Source of the DNA: Actinoplanes sichuanensis
GTDB lineage: Bacteria; Actinomycetota; Actinomycetes; Mycobacteriales; Micromonosporaceae
Assembly (NCBI RefSeq): GCF_033097365.1
Contig: NZ_AP028461.1
Span: 11,063,501 to 11,127,500, forward strand
Direction: 5' to 3'
Length of the DNA stretch: 64,000 nucleotides
The notes below the pieces were generated by a model that was given only the letters and a program-made list of their open reading frames with translations, was not told where the DNA came from and made no database searches. Shown here piece by piece: positions 34,646 through 42,461 of this stretch. The position numbers were made by a program, and so were the translations under genes. The first letter of the stretch is position 1; each line of letters starts with the position of its first letter.

Positions 34646-36514
34646 TCATCTCAGGCGCCGCCGTACGTCCTCGGCGGTACTGGCACCGGGCGACCACGGG
34701 GCCACCCACGGAGCGTCCGCCGGTGGGTGGATCACGCCCTCCTCGACGAAGGCGTAGCGGCCGGACAGCACCCGCTCGGCGGCCGTCACGTCGAGCCGGT
34801 CGGTGTTGTCCCACAGGTCGGCGAACCTCGCCTCGGCACGCAGCCGGGCCTGCCGGCAGAACAGATCGGCCAGCTCGCGGCCCTCGGGACGGTCAGCACG
34901 CTCGGCGTGGGCACGCACGCACACCGCGGTCATCGCGAACAACTCCGCGCCGATGTCCACGATCCGGCCCAGGAACGCCTGCCTACGCTCCAGCTTTCCC
35001 TGCCAGCGGGACATCGCGTAGAACGTCGACCGGGCCAGCTTGCGGGACGTGCGCTCCACGTACCGCAGATGCGCCGCCAGGGGGCCGAATTCGCCGTACC
35101 CCGTCGGATTCTGCCCTTGACCCACCGCGAGAGTGGGCAGCCACCGCGCGTAGAACGCCCCCGCCCGCGCCCCCGCGCGGGCCTTCCGGCCGAGATCGGC
35201 CTCCGGGTCGATGATGTCGCCCGCCACCGCGAGGTGCGCGTCCACCGCCTCCCGGGCGATCAGCAGGTGCATGATCTCGGTCGAGCCCTCGAAGATCCGG
35301 TTGATCCGCAGGTCACGCAGGATCTGCTCGGTCTCCGAGGGGCGCTCGCCGCGAGCGGTCAACGACTCGGCCGTCTCGTAGCCGCGGCCGCCGCGGATCT
35401 GCACCAGCTCGTCGGCGACCTGCCAGGCGATCTCGCTGGCGAACAGTTTGACCAGCGCGGCCTCGATCCGGATGTCGTTGCGCGCGTCGTCGGCGATCAG
35501 GCAGCAGAGGTCCAGCATGGACTCCATGGCGTAGGTGGACGCCGCGATGAACGCGATCTTCTTGGCCACCGCCTCGTGTGAGCCGACCGGACGGCCCCAC
35601 TGCACCCGGTCCGCCGACCACTCCCGGGCGATCGCCAGCGCCCGCTTGCCGGCGCCGACGCACATCGCCGGCAGCGACAGTCGGCCGGTGTTCAGCGTGG
35701 ACAGCGCTATCCGCAGGCCCTTGCCGAGGCCGCCGATCACGTTCGCCTCCGGGACGAACACGTCGTGGAACCGGGTGACGCTGTTCTCCAGGCCGCGCAG
35801 CCCGAGGAACGCGTTGCGCCGCTCCACCGTGATGCCCGGCGAGTCGCCCTCGACCACGAACGCGGTGATGCCCTTCTCCGGGACCCGGGCCATCACCACG
35901 AGCAGGGTGGCGACCGTGCCGTTGGTGGCCCACAGCTTCACGCCGTTGAGCTGGAAACCGCCCTCGACCGGTTCGGCCACGGTGCCCAGCCGCGCCGGGT
36001 CGGAGCCGACGTCCGGCTCGGTCAGCAGGAACGCGGACACCTCGCCGGCGGCCAGCCGGGGCAGGAACGCCTTCTTCTGCTCGGGCGTGCCGAACATCTT
36101 CAGCGGCTGCGGCACACCGATCGACTGGTGTGCCGACAGCAGGGCGCCGACCGCGGCGTTCACCGAACCGGTCATCGTGAGCGCCTGACAATAGTGCAGA
36201 TTGGACAACCCGAGCCCGCCGTACTCCTGGTCGATCTTCATGCCGAAGGCGCCGAGCTCGGCGAGGCCGTGGAAGACCTCGTCGGGGATCCGGGCCTCCC
36301 GCTCGATGCGGGCGCCGTCCACCTCGGAGCGCAGGTAGTCGGCCAGGTGGTCGAGGAACTCGGGCCGTGGCGCGGGAGCCGGCCGTGGGTGGATCAGATC
36401 GAGACGGAAGCGGCCCAGGAAGAGTTCCTTACCGAAGCTGGGCTGGCGCCACTCGGACTCGCGAGCGGCTTCAGCGGTCTGCCGTGCCTGTTTCTCCGAG
36501 ACGTTCGTGCTCAT
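34646..36514 (-). CDS. Acyl-CoA dehydrogenase (long, ~620-residue type)
   Basis: 622 residues from the ATG at 36514, preceded by GGAGGGGG. FAD-dependent alpha,beta-dehydrogenation of acyl-CoA. Family motifs: FGMKIDQEYGGLGLS, FLLTEPDVGSDPARL (substrate/FAD loop), KLWATNGT, RIFEGSTEIMHLLIAREAVD. The extra ~200 C-terminal residues are helical, as in very-long-chain dehydrogenases and FadE-like proteins. Divergent from the carbonic anhydrase gene. Probably serves fatty-acid beta-oxidation; chain length cannot be read from sequence. Confidence 0.88.
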   Translation of the reverse strand: MSTNVSEKQARQTAEAARESEWRQPSFGKELFLGRFRLDLIHPRPAPAPRPEFLDHLADYLRSEVDGARIEREARIPDEVFHGLAELGAFGMKIDQEYGGLGLSNLHYCQALTMTGSVNAAVGALLSAHQSIGVPQPLKMFGTPEQKKAFLPRLAAGEVSAFLLTEPDVGSDPARLGTVAEPVEGGFQLNGVKLWATNGTVATLLVVMARVPEKGITAFVVEGDSPGITVERRNAFLGLRGLENSVTRFHDVFVPEANVIGGLGKGLRIALSTLNTGRLSLPAMCVGAGKRALAIAREWSADRVQWGRPVGSHEAVAKKIAFIAASTYAMESMLDLCCLIADDARNDIRIEAALVKLFASEIAWQVADELVQIRGGRGYETAESLTARGERPSETEQILRDLRINRIFEGSTEIMHLLIAREAVDAHLAVAGDIIDPEADLGRKARAGARAGAFYARWLPTLAVGQGQNPTGYGEFGPLAAHLRYVERTSRKLARSTFYAMSRWQGKLERRQAFLGRIVDIGAELFAMTAVCVRAHAERADRPEGRELADLFCRQARLRAEARFADLWDNTDRLDVTAAERVLSGRYAFVEEGVIHPPADAPWVAPWSPGASTAEDVRRRLR

Positions 36515-36661
36515 CACATACCCCCTCCTCCGGGCCACGCTACGCACTCGCGTTACCGAGTGGTAGCCGTCGGTAGGCATTCGGTTGCACCCCTTCGTTG
36601 CGGCCCGGGCGGGCCGAACAGTCGTGGCGTAACCAGCCGCCGGAATGTTCAGGAGAGTCCA

Positions 36662-37363
36662 TTGCTCGAGTCGAAGCTCAACCGCCGTTTCTTCCTCGGT
36701 GCCGGCGGTGCCGTTGCCGGATCGATCGCCCTCGGCGGTCTCGGGTCCTCGGCCGCGATGGCCGCCGACGCCGGACCGACCCCGGACGCGGTCCTCGCGA
36801 ACCTGCTCGCCGGCAACAAGCGCTTCGTCGCCAGCAAGTGCAAGCACCCGCACCTGAGCCGTGAGCGGATCGGGGTCGTCTCCAAGGGGCAGCACCCGTT
36901 CGCGATCATCCTGGGCTGCGCCGACTCGCGGGTCGCGCCGGAGCTGCTCTTCGACCAGGGTGTCGGTGACCTGTTCGTGAACCGGGTGGCCGGCAACGCG
37001 GTCGACCCGCTGCTGCTGGGCAGCATGGAGTACGCGGCGGAGGAGTTCGTGCCGCCGTTGGTCATGGTGCTCGGCCACGAGCGCTGCGGCGCGGTCGCGG
37101 CCACCCAGGGCTGTGTGCGTACCGGCGGTAAGGCGCCCGGCCACATCCAGTCGATCGTCGAGGCCCTCACCCCGATCGTCGGGCCGTACGCCGGCGACGG
37201 TGACGCGGCCGTCGAGAACGGTGTCCAGGCGAACGTGAAGGCGCAGGTCGCGGCCGTTCTGGCGCAGAGCGACATCATCCGGGAGAAGGTCGAGGCCGGG
37301 CACATGAAGGTGGTCGGAGCCCGTTACGACCTGGACTCGGGCAAGGTCACCGTTCTGGCCTGA
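36662..37363 (+). CDS. Tat-exported beta-class carbonic anhydrase
   Basis: 233 residues from a TTG start at 36662, with AGGAG six to seven bases upstream. The twin-arginine signal NRRFFLGAGG and hydrophobic stretch end in AMAADA near 36. The enzyme has the beta-class zinc set C86, D88-R90 (CADSR), H139 and C142 (GHERCGA), so it should interconvert CO2 and bicarbonate outside the membrane. Export through Tat fits a zinc protein folded in the cytosol. A terminator follows directly. Confidence 0.88.
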   Translation: MLESKLNRRFFLGAGGAVAGSIALGGLGSSAAMAADAGPTPDAVLANLLAGNKRFVASKCKHPHLSRERIGVVSKGQHPFAIILGCADSRVAPELLFDQGVGDLFVNRVAGNAVDPLLLGSMEYAAEEFVPPLVMVLGHERCGAVAATQGCVRTGGKAPGHIQSIVEALTPIVGPYAGDGDAAVENGVQANVKAQVAAVLAQSDIIREKVEAGHMKVVGARYDLDSGKVTVLA

Positions 37364-37372
37364 CGCACGTTT

Positions 37373-37403
37373 CGGGGGCGGCACTGTCACGGTGCCGCCC
37401 CCG
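37373..37403 (+). terminator. Terminator after carbonic anhydrase gene
   Basis: 12-base perfect stem CGGGGGCGGCAC (37373-37384), seven-base loop, complement to 37403. Confidence 0.75.
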
Positions 37404-37531
37404 CATGCGTTCCCGCCGTCGAGTGTCGACAAGGCGGCGATATGCCAGATTCATGAAGCTGTGGCGGATTTTGCGTCCCGGAAACCATCAGAAGTCTCAT
37501 GGCGAATTCCTAGGAAACGCTTCTAGGGTCG

Positions 37532-38413
37532 ATGAATGCAGAGTCCGGTGGTCGCATCGTGATGACGGTGCTCCGCCCGGACGGTCCGGTCGCGCCGGAG
37601 CCCGTCCCGGAGGAGCCGAAGAGACGGTGGAACACTCCTGAGCTGCGCCGCAGGGCGCTGATCGGGGCGATCGTGATCTGGGCCGTGGTGATCACGGCGC
37701 TCGTGGCCGTGCGCGGCGGGGGTGACGACCCGGCGCCCGCCGCGGCTCGCCCCTCGGCCTCGCCCTCCGCGTCCGACGCGCCGCTCACCGTGGCCGAGAT
37801 CTATCAGGCGCTCACCCCGTCGGTGGTGCTGATCCGGACCACCGGGCACGACTCGCAGAACCGTCTGGAGGCCGGCACCGGCACCGGCGTGATCGCCAAC
37901 GCCGACGGCACGATCCTGACCGCCCTGCACGTGGTCGACGGCGCGGAGAGCATCGAGCTCACCTACGCCGACGGGACGAAGGCGGCGGCCCAGTCGGCCA
38001 GTGCGGATCCGGCGCGGGACATCGCCACCCTCACGCCGGCCAAGCTGCCCGAGACGCTGGTCCCGGCGGTGCTCGGTGGCGGCAGCCGGGTCGGCGACGA
38101 CGTGGTGGCGATCGGCAACCCGCTCGGTCTGACCTTCAGCACCAGCAGCGGTGTCGTCTCCGGTCTGGAGCGGGTGCTCGACCGTGATCAGGGCGAGGCC
38201 GACATCGAGGGCCTCATCCAGTTCGACGCGGCGGTCAACCCGGGCAACTCCGGCGGGCCGCTGATCAACGACCGGGGTCAGGTGGTCGGCATCGTGATCG
38301 CGCTGGCCAACCCGAGCGGCGCCGGCACCTTCATCGGCATCGGCTTCGCCGTCCCGATCGGCGCGGCCCTCGGCGGCACCGGCGAGGGCGACGGCCAGTC
38401 GCCTCCCCTCTGA
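37532..38413 (+). CDS. Membrane-anchored HtrA-like serine protease without PDZ domain
   Basis: 293 residues. A cytosolic N-terminus, one TM helix (about 42-60), Ala/Ser/Pro linker, then a trypsin-like domain with triad H133 (TALHVVD), D163 (ARDIATL) and S240 (PGNSGGPL). The protein ends shortly after the protease domain, so the PDZ domain usual in HtrA/DegP is missing. It is 21 bp upstream of the MoxR gene and probably part of that operon, acting in envelope protein quality control. ATG 37562 is an alternative start; neither has a clear ribosome-binding site. Confidence 0.82.
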   Translation: MNAESGGRIVMTVLRPDGPVAPEPVPEEPKRRWNTPELRRRALIGAIVIWAVVITALVAVRGGGDDPAPAAARPSASPSASDAPLTVAEIYQALTPSVVLIRTTGHDSQNRLEAGTGTGVIANADGTILTALHVVDGAESIELTYADGTKAAAQSASADPARDIATLTPAKLPETLVPAVLGGGSRVGDDVVAIGNPLGLTFSTSSGVVSGLERVLDRDQGEADIEGLIQFDAAVNPGNSGGPLINDRGQVVGIVIALANPSGAGTFIGIGFAVPIGAALGGTGEGDGQSPPL

Positions 38414-38434
38414 GTTAACGAAAGTGACGGACAC

Positions 38435-39430
38435 ATGAGCTGGACCGACGCCCCGCCCGCCTCCGCCGGCCCGATCGAAAAGGTGCTGTACGAGGTCAAG
38501 AAGACCATCGTCGGCCAGGACAACCTGCTCGAACGGCTCATCGTGGCGTTGCTGGCCCGCGGGCACATCCTGGTCGAGGGCGTGCCGGGGCTGGCCAAGA
38601 CGCTCGCCGTCAAATCGCTGGCCGAGGCGATCGGCGGTGACTTCCACCGGGTGCAGTTCACCCCCGACCTGGTGCCCGCCGACATCGTCGGCACCCGGGT
38701 CTACAACCAGCAGAGCGGCGAGTTCCAGGTGCAGCTCGGCCCGGTCTTCACCAACCTGCTACTGGCCGACGAGATCAACCGGGCGCCGGCCAAGGTGCAG
38801 AGCGCGCTGCTGGAGACGATGCAGGAGCGGCAGGTCACCATCGGCCGGGAGACCCACAAGCTGCCCAGTCCGTTCCTGGTGATGGCCACGCAGAACCCGA
38901 TCGAGAACGAGGGCGTCTATCCGCTGCCCGAGGCGCAGGTCGACCGGTTCATGATGAAGGTGGTCGTCGGCTACCCGAGCGTCACCGAGGAGTTCGTGGT
39001 CGTCGAGCGGGCGCTCGGGCGGGCCGCCGCGATCCAGAAGATCATCGACCCGGTCACGCTGGCGGCACTCCAGGAGGAGGTCGACAAGGTCTACGTCGAC
39101 CCGTCCCTGATCGAGTACGCGGTGAACCTCGCCCACGCCACCCGCGACCCGGCCCGGGTCGGGCTGACCGATCTGGCCCGCTACGTGACCTTCGGAGCCA
39201 GCCCACGGTCGTCGATCAGTCTGGTGCTGGCCGGGCGGGCGCTGGCCTACATCCGCGGGCGCGAGTACGTCGTACCGGAGGATCTGAGCGATCTCGCCCT
39301 CGATGTTCTGCGGCACCGTCTCGTGCTCTCCTACGAGGCGCTGTCCGATGAGGTCACCGCCGACCTGATCATCGCGAAGATCCTGGCGAACCTGTCGTTC
39401 CCGGAACCCGCGGGCCGGGCCGGTAGATGA
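38435..39430 (+). CDS. MoxR-family AAA ATPase
   Basis: 331 residues. Walker A is within VEGVPGLAKTL and Walker B is LLADEINRAPAK; sensor and pore motifs include ETMQERQVTIG, MATQNPIENEGVYPLPEAQ and DRFMMK. MoxR ATPases act as chaperones that activate or insert VWA-domain partner proteins. Those partners follow directly: DUF58 (four-base overlap) and two VWA proteins. Confidence 0.92.
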   Translation: MSWTDAPPASAGPIEKVLYEVKKTIVGQDNLLERLIVALLARGHILVEGVPGLAKTLAVKSLAEAIGGDFHRVQFTPDLVPADIVGTRVYNQQSGEFQVQLGPVFTNLLLADEINRAPAKVQSALLETMQERQVTIGRETHKLPSPFLVMATQNPIENEGVYPLPEAQVDRFMMKVVVGYPSVTEEFVVVERALGRAAAIQKIIDPVTLAALQEEVDKVYVDPSLIEYAVNLAHATRDPARVGLTDLARYVTFGASPRSSISLVLAGRALAYIRGREYVVPEDLSDLALDVLRHRLVLSYEALSDEVTADLIIAKILANLSFPEPAGRAGR

Positions 39431-40305
39431 CCACCGCCCCCGACCGGCTGCTGCGGCGCCTGGAGTGGAAACTCGGACGCCGCCTCGACGGGCGCCTGCA
39501 GGGCTCCTATCGGACCGTGTGGCACGGCGCCGGGCTCGACTTCACCGACCTGCGGGCGTATACGCCGGAGGACGACGTCCGGCACATCGACTGGAACGTC
39601 ACGGCCCGGCTGGACGAGCCGTTCGTCAGGCAGTACACCGAGGACCGCGAGATGACCGCCTGGATGGTGATCGACAGGTCGGCGTCGATGAGGTTCGGGG
39701 CCGGTAAGGAGTCGGCCGCCTCGGATCTGGCGGTGGTGATCGCGCGGCTGATCTCCCAGGGTGGGAACCGGGTGGGGGCGATCCTGTTCGACAATCAGTC
39801 CCACCAGGTCATTCCACCGCGCACCGGACGAGACCAGGTGCTGCGCATCGCCCGCGAAACCACCGCCGAAGTCACGAAAAAATCGGACAAGACCACCGAT
39901 CTGGCCGGGATGCTGCGCCTGGCCGCGGCGACCACCGCGCAGCGCCGCAGCCTCGTCTTCGTGATGTCCGACTTCATCGGCGACCCGGGCTGGGACCGCC
40001 CGCTCGCCCAGCTCACCCACCGCCACGAGGTGGTCGTCATCCGCGTCGTCGACCCGGCCGAACTCGAACTGCCCGACCTCGGCCTGATCCTCGTCGAGGA
40101 CGCCGAGACCGGCGAGCAACTCCTCGTCGACACCAGTGACCCGCTGCTGCGCGCCCGCCTCACCGAGCAGGTCGGCGCCCGCGAGGACGAGCTGGCCGCC
40201 GGCATGCGCAGAGCCGGCGTCGACGCCCACCGGATCACCACCGACCAGGACATGCTGGCCACCCTGGTCGACATGGTCCGCCGTTCCGGACGGAGGCGCC
40301 GGTGA
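39427..40305 (+). CDS. DUF58 domain protein
   Basis: 292 residues. Contains the DUF58 signature YRTVWHGAGLDFTDLRAYTPEDDVRHIDWN, followed by a VWA-like fold beginning MVIDRSASM (MIDAS-like DxSxS). Overlaps moxR by four bases (ATGA) and overlaps the next VWA gene likewise. Partner of MoxR in Bat-type operons; the molecular role is unsettled. Confidence 0.9.
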   Translation: MTTAPDRLLRRLEWKLGRRLDGRLQGSYRTVWHGAGLDFTDLRAYTPEDDVRHIDWNVTARLDEPFVRQYTEDREMTAWMVIDRSASMRFGAGKESAASDLAVVIARLISQGGNRVGAILFDNQSHQVIPPRTGRDQVLRIARETTAEVTKKSDKTTDLAGMLRLAAATTAQRRSLVFVMSDFIGDPGWDRPLAQLTHRHEVVVIRVVDPAELELPDLGLILVEDAETGEQLLVDTSDPLLRARLTEQVGAREDELAAGMRRAGVDAHRITTDQDMLATLVDMVRRSGRRRR

Positions 40306-41270
40306 CCTTCCTCTACCCGGCCGTCATCGGCGTGGCCGTCCTGGTCGGTGCCGCGGCCGTCGCCGGTTACGTGGCCCTCCAGCGAAAACGGGCCGACGCG
40401 TTGAAGAAGGCCGGCTTCGCCACCCTGCAGAAAAGCAGACTGCGTCAGCACCTGCCGTACGGGCTGCTCCTGGCCGCCCTCCCGGTCATGCTCGTCGGCC
40501 TGGCCCGCCCGCAGGCCGAGGTCGCCGTGCCCCGGGTCGCCGGCACCGTGCTGCTCGCCTTCGACATCTCCAACAGCATGTCCGCCACCGACGTCGCCCC
40601 CAGTCGGCTCGGCGCCGCACAGGAGGCCGCGAAGGCGTTCGTCACCGACCAGCCGGACAGCGTCGACGTCGGTGTGCTGGTCTTCGGTGACCAGGCGCTG
40701 CTCACCCAGGCGCCGACCGACGACCACGCGGCCGCGGTCGCCGCGATCGGGCGGGTCACCCCCAGCGGTGGCACCTCGCTGGGGCAGGCGATCCTGGTCG
40801 CGCTCGGCACGATCACCGGCAAACCGGTGAGCCTCCCGGCCGAGGGCCAGGCGCCGACCACCCAGGACCTCGGCTACTGGCCGTCGGCCACGATCGTGGT
40901 CTTCTCCGACGGTGAGGAGACCGGCGGGCCCGACGTGCAGGCCGCCGCGGAGCTCGCCGCGGCCGCCGGGGTCCGCATCCAGACCGTCGGCGTCGGCACC
41001 GCCAAGGGCGCGACGGTCGAGGTCGACGGCTTCCAGCTGGGCACCGCGCTGGACGAGACACTGCTGACCACTGTGGCGCAGGTGACCGGTGGGGCGTACC
41101 AGCAGGCCGGCGACGCGGACGCGCTGACCGACAGCACCAAGTCGATCGACCTGCGCCTGACCACCGAGAAGGAGCCGATCGAGCTGACCGCCGGATTCGC
41201 GGCGGCCGCGCTGCTGCTCCTGACACTCGGCGGGCTGCTGGGCGTCCGCTGGCACGGAAGGATCGTCTGA
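40302..41270 (+). CDS. VWA domain membrane protein (BatA/BatB-like), first copy
   Basis: 322 residues starting at GTG. TM helices near each end (about 4-25 and 297-315) enclose a VWA domain with MIDAS motif LLAFDISNSM and downstream VVFSDGEETGG; the SxS of the consensus is partly altered (SNS). Overlaps both neighbours by one to four bases. Together with the following gene it forms the membrane VWA pair of the operon. Confidence 0.87.
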   Translation: MTFLYPAVIGVAVLVGAAAVAGYVALQRKRADALKKAGFATLQKSRLRQHLPYGLLLAALPVMLVGLARPQAEVAVPRVAGTVLLAFDISNSMSATDVAPSRLGAAQEAAKAFVTDQPDSVDVGVLVFGDQALLTQAPTDDHAAAVAAIGRVTPSGGTSLGQAILVALGTITGKPVSLPAEGQAPTTQDLGYWPSATIVVFSDGEETGGPDVQAAAELAAAAGVRIQTVGVGTAKGATVEVDGFQLGTALDETLLTTVAQVTGGAYQQAGDADALTDSTKSIDLRLTTEKEPIELTAGFAAAALLLLTLGGLLGVRWHGRIV

Positions 41271-42352
41271 TGTCGCTGAGCTGGCCCTGGGCGCTGGCCG
41301 CGGTCCTCGCGGTGCCGCTGCTGCTACTCGCCCGCTGGTGGTTCAACCGGCGCCGCAAACGGACCGCGGTCACCGTGTCCAGCATCGCCCTGATCCGGGC
41401 CGCGCTGCCCGGCCGTACCGCGTGGCGCCGTCGGATCCCGGTCTACCTGTTCCTGGCCGGGCTGGTCGCGCTGGCCGGTGGCATCGCCCGGCCGCAGGCG
41501 TCGGTCGCGGTCCCGTCCAACGACACCACGATTTTGCTGGCCATCGACGTGTCCGGATCGATGTGCAACACCGACATCGCCCCGAACCGGCTGGCCGTGG
41601 CCGTCGACGCGGCTCGCGAGTTCGTCGAGGCGCAGGAGGGCGACACGAAGATCGGCCTGGTCGCCTTCTCCGGCATCGCCGGTCTGCTGGTCCCGCCGAC
41701 CACCGACAAGGACCCGCTGCTGGAGGCGATCGACACCCTCAAGACCGCCCGTGGCACCGCGATCGGCCAGGCCATCCTCACCTCGATCGACGCGATCGCC
41801 GAGATCAACCCGGACGTGGCCGCGACCGGCGTCGAGCTGAACGGGACCATCCCGGACGGCACCGGCACCGACTACGAGCCGGACACCATCGTGGTCCTCA
41901 CCGACGGCTCCAACACCACGGGCGTCGACCCGGTCACCGCCGCCGAACAGGCCGCGGCCCGTCGGCTGCGCGTCTACACGATCGGGTTCGGCACCACGAA
42001 CCCGCAGCAGATGGTCTGTACCGCCGAACAGGTCAGCGGCGACTCGGCGTTCACCGGCGGCGGTTTCGGTGGCGGTGGTTTCGGCGGGGGCGGCGGCGGA
42101 CGCGGCGGCGGCAATCGGGAGATCGACGAAGACGCGCTGACCGAGGTCGCCGACCTCACCGGCGGACGCTACTTCAAGGCGTCGGACGCCGAACAGCTCA
42201 CCGACGTCCTCGGCGACCTGCCCCGCGAGTTCGGGCTCACCAAGCAGAACGTCGAGATCAGCGTCTGGTTCCTGTTGCTCGGTACGTTGCTGGTCAGCGC
42301 GGCGGTCGGCCTTTCCCTCTGGTGGAATCGCGGTCCGGCGATCCGCCGGTGA
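41270..42352 (+). CDS. VWA domain membrane protein (BatA/BatB-like), second copy
   Basis: 360 residues, start overlapping the previous stop (TGATG). N-terminal TM region, VWA domain with full MIDAS LLAIDVSGSM and VVLTDGSNTTG, and a C-terminal TM helix (about 330-352). An odd Gly-rich insertion (GGGFGGGGFGGGGGGRGGG, about residues 262-282) breaks the late part of the VWA domain. Last gene of the MoxR operon. Confidence 0.87.
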   Translation: MSLSWPWALAAVLAVPLLLLARWWFNRRRKRTAVTVSSIALIRAALPGRTAWRRRIPVYLFLAGLVALAGGIARPQASVAVPSNDTTILLAIDVSGSMCNTDIAPNRLAVAVDAAREFVEAQEGDTKIGLVAFSGIAGLLVPPTTDKDPLLEAIDTLKTARGTAIGQAILTSIDAIAEINPDVAATGVELNGTIPDGTGTDYEPDTIVVLTDGSNTTGVDPVTAAEQAAARRLRVYTIGFGTTNPQQMVCTAEQVSGDSAFTGGGFGGGGFGGGGGGRGGGNREIDEDALTEVADLTGGRYFKASDAEQLTDVLGDLPREFGLTKQNVEISVWFLLLGTLLVSAAVGLSLWWNRGPAIRR

Positions 42353-42360
42353 GGGCAGGC

Positions 42361-42399
42361 GGCGGCCCGGCGGCCGCGTTTCGGCCGGGACGGGCCGCC
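42361..42399 (+). terminator. Terminator after the MoxR-VWA operon
   Basis: Outer arms GGCGGCCCG (42361-42369) and CGGGCCGCC (42391-42399) with an inner CGGCCG/CGGCCG dyad, nine bases after the stop codon. Confidence 0.55.
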
Positions 42400-42461
42400 C
42401 GCGTCGCGGGGTAGGCCCGGGGCGGCGTGGATTCGGCGTGGCGCTGGGTGGCCGTACCACC

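Noticed and set aside
34646..37432. 928-codon version of the acyl-CoA dehydrogenase gene
   Set aside because: The extension is antisense to the carbonic anhydrase gene. The ATG at 36514 has a strong ribosome-binding site and the expected family start.
37507..37532. Leaderless promoter (TAGGGT) before the HtrA-like gene
   Set aside because: The -10-like word is only two bases from the ATG and lacks a -35 partner, so the spacing does not work for that start.
38435..42352. MoxR-VWA conflict (defence) system
   Set aside because: The order MoxR, DUF58, VWA, VWA is the common Bat-type envelope operon. No effector or VMAP-like third component was seen.
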